A stretch of 64,000 bases of DNA, from contig NW_027043824.1 of NCBI RefSeq assembly GCF_037102585.1, forward strand, positions 1 to 64,000, read 5' to 3'. Shown piece after piece: positions 51,822 through 62,256 of this stretch (the first letter of the stretch is position 1; each line of letters opens with the position of its first letter). The DNA is from Saccharomycopsis crataegensis (taxonomy: Eukaryota > Ascomycota > Saccharomycetes > Ascoideales > Saccharomycopsidaceae). A model generated the notes under the pieces. The model was not told the origin of the DNA. It saw only the letters and a list, made by a program, of their open reading frames with translations, and ran no database searches. A program made the translations under genes and the position numbers.

Positions 51822-54737
51822 TTAATAGCTGCTCAATTCGCCATACTTGATATTCCAGGTGAAGTAATACAACAAAATGCATAATGGCTGACCAATTAAA
51901 AAACTAACCCAAAAGATGCCATTACCAAGGGTGTTATTTTCTCCTCTTAAATTATCCAAAGGGTTAGTCAAAAGGCTGAGTGGCGATTGCATGATGATGC
52001 AAATAAATGAAATACCCATCATATTTCCGGTTGGGACGCCGACAACAAGCTCTTGCATCACAGCCATGATGAAAAAAATGAAGAAATTCATCTTTGCACT
52101 TCCGGACGAATTCACGCCAGATTCTCTTTCTCCAGCGGAGCCCCCATTAGGATCTTCTGTGGAAGATGTGAGCAAATGTCTTTCCCTGGTGATAAGTAAT
52201 GGTTTGTAGAAATGACGATCAAAAAAATTGGTGAATACTTTATTCCAAGTTTTCCAATAAGCTCCAACTGATCTAGAATTCCACCATTGAACATAGAATT
52301 CGCGATCATTGAACATTGTAACTTCTGCCATAAAGTTCAAGTAATCATGGAAAACAACATAATAGGTAATCAACCAAATTAAAATGGAGATATCAGCAAG
52401 TTTAATCAAAAGCTCAACTAATTTTAATTGTCCAATGAAGGCACTATCATCGGATGGAGTTGAAGAGGAAGGAAATGAGGTAATATTTGGTGCTTGAAAC
52501 CCGTGATGTGATAAATTGAATGTGTTCAAAATAGAGTCTTTAAGAATAGGAACAGCATACTGCGAACACAAGTAAAAAATGACGGATGTCATTGCAGCAA
52601 TTTCCAATAGTTTATCAATGACATATTTCCAATTAATTTTACCACTGCTTGGATACATAGGCTGATAAACTAAGGTTGGAACTGCAGAAAAATAAAAGAT
52701 ATCATTCATAGTAATATTATTTGGATAGTAGTTACCTTCATAGAACAGTGGTTGCAAATTCTGATCTATGAAATCCTTATCAGAGTCAAGACTATGATCC
52801 ATTTCTGGTTCTCCAATGTCTCTTTTCTCATCAGAATTCTTTCTTTGTTTTAAACTATTGATAGTTTCTGCTAGTTGTGATCCAGTCATTCTACCAGAAA
52901 GTAATTCCGAATCGACACCCTGCGGAGCTTCATGAGTAAGATTCACTGTGCCATCAGAATTTATCAAATGTTTCTTGTGTTTCAAGTACCTTTGATATTT
53001 TGCTGAATTGATGGATTTGAAGTACAATTCCCGAAGGTTCTTGTTAGTCAATGCAAAGCTGATGATTTTAAACATGCAAACAATGGTATGGAGTTCTAGA
53101 ACGCTACCAAGAATTGGATTATAAATGAACCTGATGATAATAATATTGTTCACTCCAAAAACCAATATTACTGCACTAAAGTATAGAATCACAAATATTG
53201 GCAATAAATAATTAGTAGGTAACAAATTGTTCGTCAACTTGAAACTCAAGTCATCCCTACCAACGAGATAGTTGTTGTCAGCCTTGGAATTACCACCACC
53301 CAATGAGGAGCTTGAAAATTTGTTTCTTATAAGAGAGTTGAACTTCTTTAAAGTTAAAAAGTACAAAACCTTTTCAACAATGTAGGTGTAAATATAATAT
53401 AACGGGGTCAAGCTAACGCAAAGTAAAAAAAATTGAATATCGGAATTGTATCTGAACACAAAAACCACGGAATGAATAGAGTCAACAGTGAAATAATTCT
53501 TGTAGTACTCAAGAAGCAACCCGAAATTATTCACAACAAAAACTAACATTAATAAATTCTTTAATCCAAACAAGGAAATATCTTTTTGCAGTGCTGGGAC
53601 TTTTGCACCAGCTGAATTACCCCCATTATCTTCTGGCAGCTCGGGAAAAATTTTCACCAAAGATAGCAATGACTGTTTTGATTTGGTATGGATTGGAATA
53701 CAATGAGGATATTCATCTCTGATATCCTCAAACGATGCATTTGGTTTAATATTTAAAACAGGAGAGGTGATTTGGGGACTTGGAATTGGCTTGACTGTCA
53801 AACTTTTATTCCTCGAATGAAAATTAAATGATTTGGATCTCGAGTGTCTTGACACATTACTATTAACTGGCCTTGATCTCATTTTATTATCAAAATGATT
53901 ACCTCCAAATGGATTAGTCTCCTTATCTTTGCTAGTGTCAGGAAACGTCAGGTTAGTTGCAGACTTAGGATATCTAAAATGTGGGAAATCTTCTTCTTCA
54001 TCCTCATCTTCATCATCAATGTCTTTTACTTTCTTTGGTTGATAAATACTTGAATTATTTTTAAGAATAGAATCCAAACCTAAACCAGTAGGGCTTGAAG
54101 CATGAGGAGAAAATGATTCACTTCCTGAGGTGTCAATAGGTGAAAGCATTTGCCTCACTAACTTAGCCTTATTTGGATCAGAGCCATCGAATGAGGAATA
54201 TCTATTTGGATTCTTCTTGATTCTTATTGATAGAGGTCTGGTCTTACCTGTGGCAGGATTTTGTGGTTGTGTTTGGGCGGAAAATTGTTGATACTCATTA
54301 TAGCTACTGTGTCTCTTGGAATGAAAGTCCTGCTTAGAATCATCTATCAATGTAGGGGTCGCTACATACGATACCCTTTTGTTTCTATTCGATGAAGCTC
54401 CACTATTGATGTTACCACTAATAGCATCCACAGTTATGGTTGGGGCTATTTCAAGTGAATCACCCTGAAAATTTCCTGATAATTTAGCCAAAGCCTCATC
54501 ATTAAAACTTCTTTGATTTTTAAGTGGACGACTGTTACTTGATCCCTCGTCATTATTATTATTATGATTATCATTATTCACATATGGGCTTGTACCAGCA
54601 CTATTGTTATTAGTGTCCCGGGTCGATAACTTAGGTGAAGGCCTGTTAGATTTATTAGCAGCTAGCTGGAGTAGATCTTCGCTGAGATCACCATAATTCA
54701 CCGAAACCCTTTTGCTATTTCTGTTTCCCGCTACCAT
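51822..54737 (-). CDS. DGAT1-type MBOAT protein, catalytic His replaced
   Basis: A 971-residue membrane protein. Residues 1-370 are Ser/Asn-rich and disordered. From about 380, GLKNLLMLVFVVNNFGLLLE, VPTLVYQPMYP, NDREFYVQWWNSRSVGAYWK and, at the end, NGIFWVSFLIGQPLCILLYY follow the DGAT1 pattern more closely than the sterol acyltransferases Are1/Are2. DGAT1 makes triacylglycerol from diacylglycerol and acyl-CoA in the ER. The usual catalytic histidine in a SAVFHELCIAVP-like helix is Gln895 here (AVMQELVVGVP, codon CAA at 52053-52055). FYxDWWN is FYVQWWN, with Asp also Gln. Around nine membrane segments are seen. It may be inactive or use another residue. Start at 54737 (MVAGNR). Confidence 0.75.
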   Translation of the reverse strand: MVAGNRNSKRVSVNYGDLSEDLLQLAANKSNRPSPKLSTRDTNNNSAGTSPYVNNDNHNNNNDEGSSNSRPLKNQRSFNDEALAKLSGNFQGDSLEIAPTITVDAISGNINSGASSNRNKRVSYVATPTLIDDSKQDFHSKRHSSYNEYQQFSAQTQPQNPATGKTRPLSIRIKKNPNRYSSFDGSDPNKAKLVRQMLSPIDTSGSESFSPHASSPTGLGLDSILKNNSSIYQPKKVKDIDDEDEDEEEDFPHFRYPKSATNLTFPDTSKDKETNPFGGNHFDNKMRSRPVNSNVSRHSRSKSFNFHSRNKSLTVKPIPSPQITSPVLNIKPNASFEDIRDEYPHCIPIHTKSKQSLLSLVKIFPELPEDNGGNSAGAKVPALQKDISLFGLKNLLMLVFVVNNFGLLLEYYKNYFTVDSIHSVVFVFRYNSDIQFFLLCVSLTPLYYIYTYIVEKVLYFLTLKKFNSLIRNKFSSSSLGGGNSKADNNYLVGRDDLSFKLTNNLLPTNYLLPIFVILYFSAVILVFGVNNIIIIRFIYNPILGSVLELHTIVCMFKIISFALTNKNLRELYFKSINSAKYQRYLKHKKHLINSDGTVNLTHEAPQGVDSELLSGRMTGSQLAETINSLKQRKNSDEKRDIGEPEMDHSLDSDKDFIDQNLQPLFYEGNYYPNNITMNDIFYFSAVPTLVYQPMYPSSGKINWKYVIDKLLEIAAMTSVIFYLCSQYAVPILKDSILNTFNLSHHGFQAPNITSFPSSSTPSDDSAFIGQLKLVELLIKLADISILIWLITYYVVFHDYLNFMAEVTMFNDREFYVQWWNSRSVGAYWKTWNKVFTNFFDRHFYKPLLITRERHLLTSSTEDPNGGSAGERESGVNSSGSAKMNFFIFFIMAVMQELVVGVPTGNMMGISFICIIMQSPLSLLTNPLDNLRGENNTLGNGIFWVSFLIGQPLCILLYYFTWNIKYGELSSY

Positions 54738-55452
54738 CCTAAACAAAAACGATAACGGACTTGCAAAGTTATGCTGATCAACTATAGCTTTGTTGCTGTC
54801 AAGTTGATATTTTTTGTTTTTTTGATACTATTTTTAATGTGAAACCTCGCAAGAAAGAGACTTAATCAGTGAGGTTGGCTGAGACTTTGAACAGAGAACA
54901 ACCTCTTGTGACACAGGCTTGCAATAAGCAATGGATTAGTAAAATCTCAAAAACTAAAAAACAAGAAAACGAAAAGATAATGCTAATAAAGACGCCGAGA
55001 GCAGAGAGTGTATTCCTCAACTACTCTATCTCTATACTGTGTTTCCAAAATAATATAGTTTATGATACTCTGCACAAAAGATGGGTGTAGATAAGAACAC
55101 TTGCACAAATATTTATCAATTTTGTCTTCAAAAGAGCCAGCTCTTCACAAGTAAAGATTGAATAAAGATACTTTTTGGTATTCCTTTCTTGATGTTTTGT
55201 TTTCAAGCCGATGAAATAAGAAATGATCAAGACTGCGTGCAAGCTCCTTGGAAGCTGTCTTTAATGAGGTGTGTTCTTTTAATTTTTGCATTTTGTGTAT
55301 TTTACCGCCTCTGCCGGTGCGGACGCGGAAATGTTATTCATCCGGATAGGTTAACCACTTGAGCCTCATAAAATGCTTGTTGAAACGGGCACACTCTAAC
55401 TACGGTATCAATTAATCTGAAGTTTATTTTTGCGTAAAAAGAAGGCTATATA
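54738..55452. promoter_or_regulatory. MBOAT-gene promoter and pseudo-yapsin 3' flank
   Basis: 715 bp without a supported gene. A GC-rich patch (ccgcctctgccggtgcggacgcgg, about 55307-55330) followed by atccggataggttaaccac near 55339 is compositionally unlike its surroundings. The short frames here are not protein-like. Confidence 0.4.
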
Positions 55453-57078
55453 TTAAAAAAATAGTAAGGTAATAAACGGTACTAGCATAGAGCATGCGAG
55501 TAGTATCCATTTATGAGAGGTCGAGGAAACAACGTTTTTTGATCTCAAAGATTCACCGAACGATTTAGAGCTAGTAGACGAACTGCTAGATGCTATTGTT
55601 CCAAAAATTATTCGAGATTCAAGAACTGTGGTGGCATAGTCAGAACCATAATTCAAAGAGATTGACTCAGTGAAAATGTTGCTTATAGTCGTAAATGGCA
55701 TGCTGCTCATGTTACCAGTATCTGAGAGATAAGCCAAGCCAGTCTCATTTTTGAAAAGCTGCTCCAATAAAGTCTCATCAGTGATAAAATTAATTGTTTC
55801 TAAAGAGTCACGAGTTGACAACCCAACAAGGCTTTCATCAATGTCAAACACTAGAGTAATCTTCAGGAAAAATTTGGATCCCAAAACCCAATATTGTGAA
55901 TTAATCAACTTGGGATAGTTGTATATAAGGAAAGTTTGATTTTTAGTATTAGATTCATCACCATAACTTTTGATATTACTAACACACTTAGAACCAAATG
56001 CACTGCCAACATAGTCGCTAGAAGTTATATTCCAAGCATTTCCACCAATATTAAGTTGCAAAACTCTCGTTTCATTGCAATCAATTAAAAAGCTATTCGA
56101 GGAGTCATCATACGAAAAAGAATCATTTCCAAACATTTCCGAATGTAATTTGTGCGCATCTGCAAACGGGGCCATGAGCAATATCGAGTCGTCTTCATCT
56201 GTAGAAGTAATAGATAAATCAAAAACTGCAACTCTAGAATTATTAGGAATAATTGCACCATCATCTAAAGTGATCAGGTTGTCGAAGATAATTCGAGAAC
56301 TAATATCGTTATCATTTCCTAAATCAAAATAGGAAATTGTGGATATACCGATAAGCCAAAAATATTCCGAATTAGGTAAAACAGATGTGAAGTAAACATC
56401 ACTGTTGATTAATTGAAAATCAACATCACCGTAGACCACGCAGCCAGTCACATACAGCGGGGAAGGATTGGAGTTTACCTGAATTCTGTCATTAATATTA
56501 AAAAACATGACAAGAAAATTGTTTCTGTAGCTTTGCTTAGCGGTGAAATTGCCATTCGTGTCTGTAGCACCTGTAGCACCTGTAGAATTCAAAGATTTAA
56601 GTACCGGGTTAAAATATGAATGTCCAAATACTCCGTTTAAAAAGTTGTCGGTACCATTTTGAGCAATGTCAAATAATTCCTCCATATCACCTTGGGAGTC
56701 TATTATCCCCAAGCTCTGGTTATTTAATGAAATGTTTGTTGCAATAGTTATGTTGTTTGAATTTGTATACTCCCCCAATATTTTAATATCTTCAGTGTAC
56801 TCAATAATAAATTCCTGATAATCGGCCAGAGAGTCTTGCAGCAGATAATACCATACTATTGGAGAATTAAGTTCGAATAATAAGCTTTGCACTTCCCCGT
56901 TTACTGTGACATTGAGGTAGTTTAGAGAATCTTTGACATAGAGCAAATCCAAGGAGTCGCCAACAATAATACTTGAGTTATCCAGATGTGCCGAGAAGGA
57001 AAAAGCTAGGCGGGCAGTTAACAGTAGCAATAATACTGCCCGGTAGAAACGAGGGAAAGCAAAAAAGGTGGACTTCAT
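55453..57078 (-). CDS. GPI-anchored pepsin-fold protein without catalytic Asp
   Basis: A 541-residue surface protein with a signal peptide (MKSTFFAFPRFYRAVLLLLL then ARLAFS), many N-glycosylation sequons, a Ser-rich stalk and a C-terminal GPI signal (HKWILLACSMLVPFITLLFF). The order of segments follows yapsins: FLNGVFGHSY for the DGILGLG turn, SSNSFLIDCNETRVLQLNIG for the cysteine strand, and YWVLGSKFFLKITLVFDID for the late ILGDxFLRxxYVVYDL strand. At the first active site DTGSSDLW is replaced by ELNSPIVW, and the second DSGTT by DDSILLM. Both catalytic aspartates are therefore absent; it is probably a pseudoprotease with a binding or structural role. The fold assignment is moderate. Confidence 0.7.
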   Translation of the reverse strand: MKSTFFAFPRFYRAVLLLLLTARLAFSFSAHLDNSSIIVGDSLDLLYVKDSLNYLNVTVNGEVQSLLFELNSPIVWYYLLQDSLADYQEFIIEYTEDIKILGEYTNSNNITIATNISLNNQSLGIIDSQGDMEELFDIAQNGTDNFLNGVFGHSYFNPVLKSLNSTGATGATDTNGNFTAKQSYRNNFLVMFFNINDRIQVNSNPSPLYVTGCVVYGDVDFQLINSDVYFTSVLPNSEYFWLIGISTISYFDLGNDNDISSRIIFDNLITLDDGAIIPNNSRVAVFDLSITSTDEDDSILLMAPFADAHKLHSEMFGNDSFSYDDSSNSFLIDCNETRVLQLNIGGNAWNITSSDYVGSAFGSKCVSNIKSYGDESNTKNQTFLIYNYPKLINSQYWVLGSKFFLKITLVFDIDESLVGLSTRDSLETINFITDETLLEQLFKNETGLAYLSDTGNMSSMPFTTISNIFTESISLNYGSDYATTVLESRIIFGTIASSSSSTSSKSFGESLRSKNVVSSTSHKWILLACSMLVPFITLLFF

Positions 57079-57448
57079 CGCATCTTAACCGGAAGAGATA
57101 GCTTCTTTTCCACGCCAAGCAGTCAAAATATCAGGATGAAGCTTTCGTTTCGTGATGACTAGGATTATGTATATTTTATCCAGACAATTAGAAAAAGCAG
57201 AAAAGTGCGCTGAGCAATCACAGTGAATACACGTGACAAATGATTGCACCTTAATTTCTGGAAGGCCTGTCATCATAATCTATGGGGGAGGTTAGATGAA
57301 ATAATTTGCATCGCAGTTTTTGTCAGATAATCTGTCCTTATTTTTAGGCAACTGGTACAATTTTTGATTCAGAAAACAGACACTCAATAAATTAATCAGA
57401 AAAAGCAAGAAACAAGGATATACATAGCAAATCTTATGGTCGCTACAA
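57079..57448. promoter_or_regulatory. Divergent promoter, pseudo-yapsin / BTN1
   Basis: 370 bp between diverging starts, with CACGTGACAAA near 57230, a Cbf1-type core. No gene. Confidence 0.5.
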
Positions 57449-58702
57449 ATGTTTGGCTCATCGGTTGATAGGCGTATAGCAATATCCTTCTGGCTTTTTG
57501 GACTCATTAACAACGCCCTTTATGTAGTGATTCTCAGTGCTGCCAGTGATCTTGTAGGGCCCAATATTCCTAAAGCTTTAGTTCTCTTCTTTGATGTGGC
57601 ACCTTCATTTATTGTCAAGCTCTCTGCTCCCTTTTATCTAAAATTTATTCCCTATAACTTCAGAATATTTATCTGTGTTGCTTTCAGTTGCTTTGGGATG
57701 GTTATCTTGAGCGGCTCATCTGATACGTATGAAAGTTCTTTGGGTAGGAAAATGTTGGGAATAACATTCGCTTCCTTATCGTCGGGTTTAGGAGAGGTCA
57801 CATTTTTAAGTTTGACCCATTACTATAAAGATATCAGTTTGAATGCATGGAGCTCCGGAACTGGCTTTGCGGGAATCTTTGGATCCTTCAATTTTATGGT
57901 TATGACAACTTGGTGGAACATTAGTACAAGAAATACTTTATATTCATTTAGTATTTTACCATTTACTTTCATTGCAGTTTTCTGGAAAGTATTGCCAACC
58001 ATTCCAGACATTAACGACACGTATTTGTCGTTAAGATTCCTAGATATGCTGCCTGCAAACAACCAAGAGCATGAGGATTCTGTTGGATTCTTAACCGAGA
58101 GGCAAGACCCAGAAAGCGGGTCTCATAACTTGATCGACCTAAAGCATCACATTCAAGCTACAGCAAAAAATATTGCACCTTTGGTTGTTCCATACATGAT
58201 ACCCCTCTCTACAGTTTATTTTGCCGAATATTTGATTAACCAGGGGATATCTCCAACACTTTTGTTTCCTCTCAAAGATACACCGTTTTCAAGCTTTAGA
58301 GATATTTACGTATCATATGCTACCTTATATCAGGTTGGCGTGTTTATATCAAGATCATCTGCTCCATTCTTTCGCTTAAAGAATCTTTATTTGCCTGCAA
58401 TCCTCCAAATCGTGAATTTATTGTTATGTGTAATCCAGTCGATGTATCTTGTAGTCCCATCAATTTATTTTATGTTTATTATCATCTTCTATGAGGGTTT
58501 ACTCGGCGGTGCGTCATATGTTAATACTTTCATGTCTATAAGCGAAGAGGTGTCATTGGAAATTAGAGAATTTGCATTGGGAACAGTTAGTATAAGCGAT
58601 TCTCTTGGTGTTGGTTTGGCTAGCTTAATCGGAATGTGGACAGAGACCAGCCTTTGCGATTATCAAGTTTCTCATGGCCGAGATTGGTGTAAAAAGAAAT
58701 AA
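57449..58702 (+). CDS. BTN1: Battenin homologue Btn1 (CLN3 family)
   Basis: A 417-residue multispanning membrane protein of the vacuole/lysosome. The opening RRIAISFWLFGLINNALYVV and LSAASDLVGPNIPKALVLFF are typical of CLN3 proteins, as is LGRKMLGITFASLSSGLGEV followed by TFLSLTHYY. About ten to eleven membrane segments can be counted, with a hydrophilic loop near residues 190-240 and late YEGLLGGASYVNTFMSI. In yeast Btn1 affects vacuolar pH, arginine transport and Golgi traffic; the human gene is mutated in Batten disease. Length matches the family (about 408 aa in S. cerevisiae). It ends with CKKK; no prenylation box is present. Confidence 0.92.
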   Translation: MFGSSVDRRIAISFWLFGLINNALYVVILSAASDLVGPNIPKALVLFFDVAPSFIVKLSAPFYLKFIPYNFRIFICVAFSCFGMVILSGSSDTYESSLGRKMLGITFASLSSGLGEVTFLSLTHYYKDISLNAWSSGTGFAGIFGSFNFMVMTTWWNISTRNTLYSFSILPFTFIAVFWKVLPTIPDINDTYLSLRFLDMLPANNQEHEDSVGFLTERQDPESGSHNLIDLKHHIQATAKNIAPLVVPYMIPLSTVYFAEYLINQGISPTLLFPLKDTPFSSFRDIYVSYATLYQVGVFISRSSAPFFRLKNLYLPAILQIVNLLLCVIQSMYLVVPSIYFMFIIIFYEGLLGGASYVNTFMSISEEVSLEIREFALGTVSISDSLGVGLASLIGMWTETSLCDYQVSHGRDWCKKK

Positions 58703-59186
58703 ATACATTGTTTGGCCAAAATACGATCGTTCATTTTTCTTTTGAACAGATGTTGCTACTCCATAAACTGAGACACATATTTTAAACTATTTTGACAATT
58801 TAACGTAACAATGGGCTTAAATCAATATTTTCGCACGGATTCTAAGTATTTCTATTTATAAAAAATAATCAATACTAAGTTTGAAAGAACTGAATAATCG
58901 TAATAGCTATAACACATGTTAAAAAATGAAAAGAAAAGGGAAAACAGGGTTTTTAACTGGAATAGAAGAGTCCAGAACTCACAAAAGGGCCCAGCATGAG
59001 ATATATAAAATGGTCCATTTCATGAAATATCTATTGTGTAGGACATGGAAAAAGAATGCGAATGAGTGATACTATTCCAATAACTGACATGCATCTATTA
59101 TGAATTAATTTTCACAGTGAGATTGTCATAAAAACTTCAACTAAAATTAGGAACAATTAAAAAAAAAATCAATTTTTATGTATAGC
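58703..59186. other. Convergent 3' region, BTN1 / FCP1
   Basis: 484 bp, AT-rich, both flanking genes ending here. No gene or repeat seen. Confidence 0.5.
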
Positions 59187-61628
59187 TCAATCACTGGAAT
59201 CATCGTCATCATTACCTAATTCATTTTCCAATTCCGCAAAATCTTCATCACTGAGATTCATTGAATCATCAGATTGTTGACTAGAGTTAGGTATTTCAAG
59301 CATATTACCTCCCTCTTCATCAAGAAAAGATCTAGGCCTCTTTCTGCTTGATGGCAGAAGATTGTTACCATGTGTGTGCTTTAATTGCTTTTCTTTATCA
59401 TCATCAAAATCATCAGATTCAGAACCAGAGTCAGATTCATCAGAATCTAGGAACTCTTCCAACTCTTTGTCAGCACCGCTTAAATCAATATTTTCAATTA
59501 AATCATAATTTTGCACTTCATCAGGTTGGTAGATAGTTTGCTTTAAATGCTCAAGCTGCTTACCGCTAACTTTATCCTGTGGATGAAAATAAATTTCGTA
59601 TTCTTTTGTATCAACCTTCTCCCAATTGGAAAAGCATGCAAACAACCAATCTGGATGAACAATTTTTATTTTATCCTCATCAAAAAGTGTTCTAGCAAGT
59701 CTTATCTTTGCAGTCTTTGCCTCATAAGAAATTATATGAGTGATTTTGGACGAGATTCTTGTTTCGATGTTTGCTCCAAATGACTTCGCCCAAACGACAA
59801 TATCTGGTTCTGTGCCACTTCTATTCAATGGTATTACACCTGAAAATACAATGAAAGTGTCCCCAAGTACCTGACCTTTCATTTCTGGCATGATCTGTTT
59901 TATATCTGGTGGATGAAGTTGATCCCTTTCGTATTCATCGTAAAACCGTTCATTAATCTTCAACAAGGCTTCACCAAGGGTTTGCAATTCAGTGTCATCA
60001 TCTGATAAAAGAGTATGGTTGCTTACAGAACCATCATTTTTAGAAATTGCGGTGGAATCCGTGACAGACGCATTTGATTTTTCTATTGCTTCGAATGGTT
60101 GTTTATCCCCTAAAGCTTCGGCTTCTTCTAGCTTCTTGTCTAATGATTGCTGGAGCTTGGCTAGTGGCCTTTCAGTTTCTAGGGCTTTCAAGTACTCAGC
60201 ACGTTGAGAATTTTGAACATCTCTGATCGTTTCTTCCTTATCTTTTTCTTCTGAAGCTCGCGTCACTTCAATTTCTGAGAATTTGACTGGCTCCTCGGAC
60301 TCATCCTCTGAAATGTCATCAGTGCTGTCACTAGTATCTGTGCTAGTGCCACCATCATCAGCATCAGCATTGTCAGTATGATATTGTCTTTCCCCTTCTT
60401 TATTACTCTCTTTACTTTCTCCTTCTTTACCTTGTTCTTGCTCTCCAGTTTCATTCATGTTTTTACTTTCATTACTCTGCTTTCTGTCTAATCCACCAAT
60501 CATAGAATTGCCTTTTGTGAATTGGTCTTCAATATCATCAATAATTTTTCTCCTCTTTGATGGTCTTAGTAAATTGTTTTGTTTTGGCAAAAATCCGGAA
60601 TTAATATCTCCTATACCAATAAAGAAATCGTAAGGTACCACTTTGACTAAGTTTGGACACCATTGCCAAACATCACCTCTATCATCAATAATTACTACCA
60701 TAGAAGTATTTGTAGGAAACAATCTGTGCAAGGATTTTTGAGTTATAGAGCCGCTCTCGTCACGACTTAGTATTCTATCGCCAAAGTATTTACCATCAGG
60801 GTCAATTATCTTGGCGATTTCTTTAGCGTATTCCCTGGTTGCCATAGTATAGATATGCATTTCATATTTCGAATCAATTCGTGCCAAAAATTCACTAAGA
60901 CCTGGTCTAAGTTTCACATAATACCAAGATTTGGCAGTCTGTTGATTCTTTGTTCCCAAAGGAGTGTATTTTTCTTCAAGCGAAAACAGTTTAATATCCT
61001 TAACTGCTTTGTAATTAGGGTTATTTGGATCATTCTGCCAATGATAAACAGTTGGGTCGTTAATGGTTTGGATAACGGTTTGATCTAAATCAACAACAAG
61101 AATCAATTTTTTATCTTCCAATAATTTCTTTCTCGAGCTCTTTTCAATTCGTTCTGCTTCCTTCAATGATACTGTAAGCTGTGTACTTTGATGTGACATA
61201 CTAATAGGAGCTCGATCTTTATTGTTATAACCCGAGTAATCTACTTCATCAACCAAATTAGCTCCACATATTCCACACAAACCTCCAAATTGCACGGCAT
61301 GAGTGCATGGTTCCTCAATGGTACCAATTTGTTCCTTATCAGAAGATATTATATCTCCGACCTTCACTTTTAAATCAATGACTTTTCCTTTTATTGGCGA
61401 CTCAAATGATCCAATCGACTCGACCTTGATCACTTTCGGATTGTGTTGATATTCTTCTATTTCTTCAGGTTCCAATTTTTCAGTAGGGACTATTTGATTT
61501 TCCAAATATCTGTATTTCAAGACCGGAGTATGCCTAGATATTTCAAAATTGGGCCGCACTAGAATAGATGTGACAGTTATAGGATAAGGTAGAGACAGTG
61601 GTAAATATAACTTCGTTAGTTCTGACAT
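59187..61628 (-). CDS. FCP1: Pol II CTD phosphatase Fcp1
   Basis: An 813-residue CTD phosphatase that dephosphorylates Ser2/Ser5 of Rpb1. The start at 61628 gives MSELTKLYLPLSLPYPI. Residues about 70-130 form a lipoyl-like fold, with a zinc-type cysteine pair CTHAVQFGGLCGICG. The FCPH domain holds the DxDxT motif in LVVDLDQTVI (Asp180, Asp182), with YVKLRPGLSEFLARI and MVVIIDDRGDVW following. An acidic Ser-rich linker of about 190 residues follows, then a BRCT domain (about 590-675, ITHIISYEAKTAKIR and IVHPDWLFACFSNWEK) and an acidic TFIIF-binding tail. Size and order agree with S. cerevisiae Fcp1 (732 aa). Confidence 0.95.
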   Translation of the reverse strand: MSELTKLYLPLSLPYPITVTSILVRPNFEISRHTPVLKYRYLENQIVPTEKLEPEEIEEYQHNPKVIKVESIGSFESPIKGKVIDLKVKVGDIISSDKEQIGTIEEPCTHAVQFGGLCGICGANLVDEVDYSGYNNKDRAPISMSHQSTQLTVSLKEAERIEKSSRKKLLEDKKLILVVDLDQTVIQTINDPTVYHWQNDPNNPNYKAVKDIKLFSLEEKYTPLGTKNQQTAKSWYYVKLRPGLSEFLARIDSKYEMHIYTMATREYAKEIAKIIDPDGKYFGDRILSRDESGSITQKSLHRLFPTNTSMVVIIDDRGDVWQWCPNLVKVVPYDFFIGIGDINSGFLPKQNNLLRPSKRRKIIDDIEDQFTKGNSMIGGLDRKQSNESKNMNETGEQEQGKEGESKESNKEGERQYHTDNADADDGGTSTDTSDSTDDISEDESEEPVKFSEIEVTRASEEKDKEETIRDVQNSQRAEYLKALETERPLAKLQQSLDKKLEEAEALGDKQPFEAIEKSNASVTDSTAISKNDGSVSNHTLLSDDDTELQTLGEALLKINERFYDEYERDQLHPPDIKQIMPEMKGQVLGDTFIVFSGVIPLNRSGTEPDIVVWAKSFGANIETRISSKITHIISYEAKTAKIRLARTLFDEDKIKIVHPDWLFACFSNWEKVDTKEYEIYFHPQDKVSGKQLEHLKQTIYQPDEVQNYDLIENIDLSGADKELEEFLDSDESDSGSESDDFDDDKEKQLKHTHGNNLLPSSRKRPRSFLDEEGGNMLEIPNSSQQSDDSMNLSDEDFAELENELGNDDDDSSD

Positions 61629-62256
61629 CTTCTCATCTGTTGTGTTACAATAGCAAAAGGCAATGTACGAATACCAGCAACAATACTCGGGTGAAGGAAA
61701 TACCAGATTGTACCAAATCAATATATAGATGGGGATTGAAGTATATTCTTACTGAAAGAATGGTTTCAGTAGCTTTTTGGGTAGGTGACTTGTGATTGTA
61801 GCTGGTGTAGCTTGATGTTATTGTCACTTAAAAATTTCTTAACAAAAAGCCACCCGCACATCATCGCATACATTACAAAAAAAAAAAAAATAGGTGTTTT
61901 GAGCACAAAAACAAACATAACCGCAATTTGTAGCTCTAAGTGGACACTTGCAAAGCTTTCTTGAGAGATAATTCAAATATAATCAGCAGTAATACAAAAT
62001 AGCAAATAAAAAAAATAAAAAAAGACAACGTTTAGTGCATGTTATAGATGTATTTCTACCCAAAAAGGCTACGCTCATACATGAAAGGCTTGTAATAAAA
62101 TTATGCAGTAAACTATTAACTGTCAAAAAACCATCTAGGCAAACGTCAAAAACTAAACGGAAACCAAATGCAAATAGAAAAAAAAATAAAAAATGAAAAT
62201 AAAAATAAAAATGGTACACACATATAAATAGTACAGGCATTTAATCTCAGATATTT
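61629..62256. promoter_or_regulatory. FCP1 promoter and 3' flank of the edge gene
   Basis: 628 bp with no gene. An A-run at about 61877-61890 lies some 250 bp upstream of FCP1, and taaaaataaaaatgg-type A-rich sequence lies nearer the edge gene's stop. Confidence 0.45.

Noticed and set aside
51822-54737. Sterol acyltransferase Are2 as the identity of the MBOAT gene
   Set aside because: First considered because of FYxxWWN, but the first membrane block (NLL...NN..LLLE) and the GQPLCILLYY end fit DGAT1 better. Are2 remains a weaker alternative.
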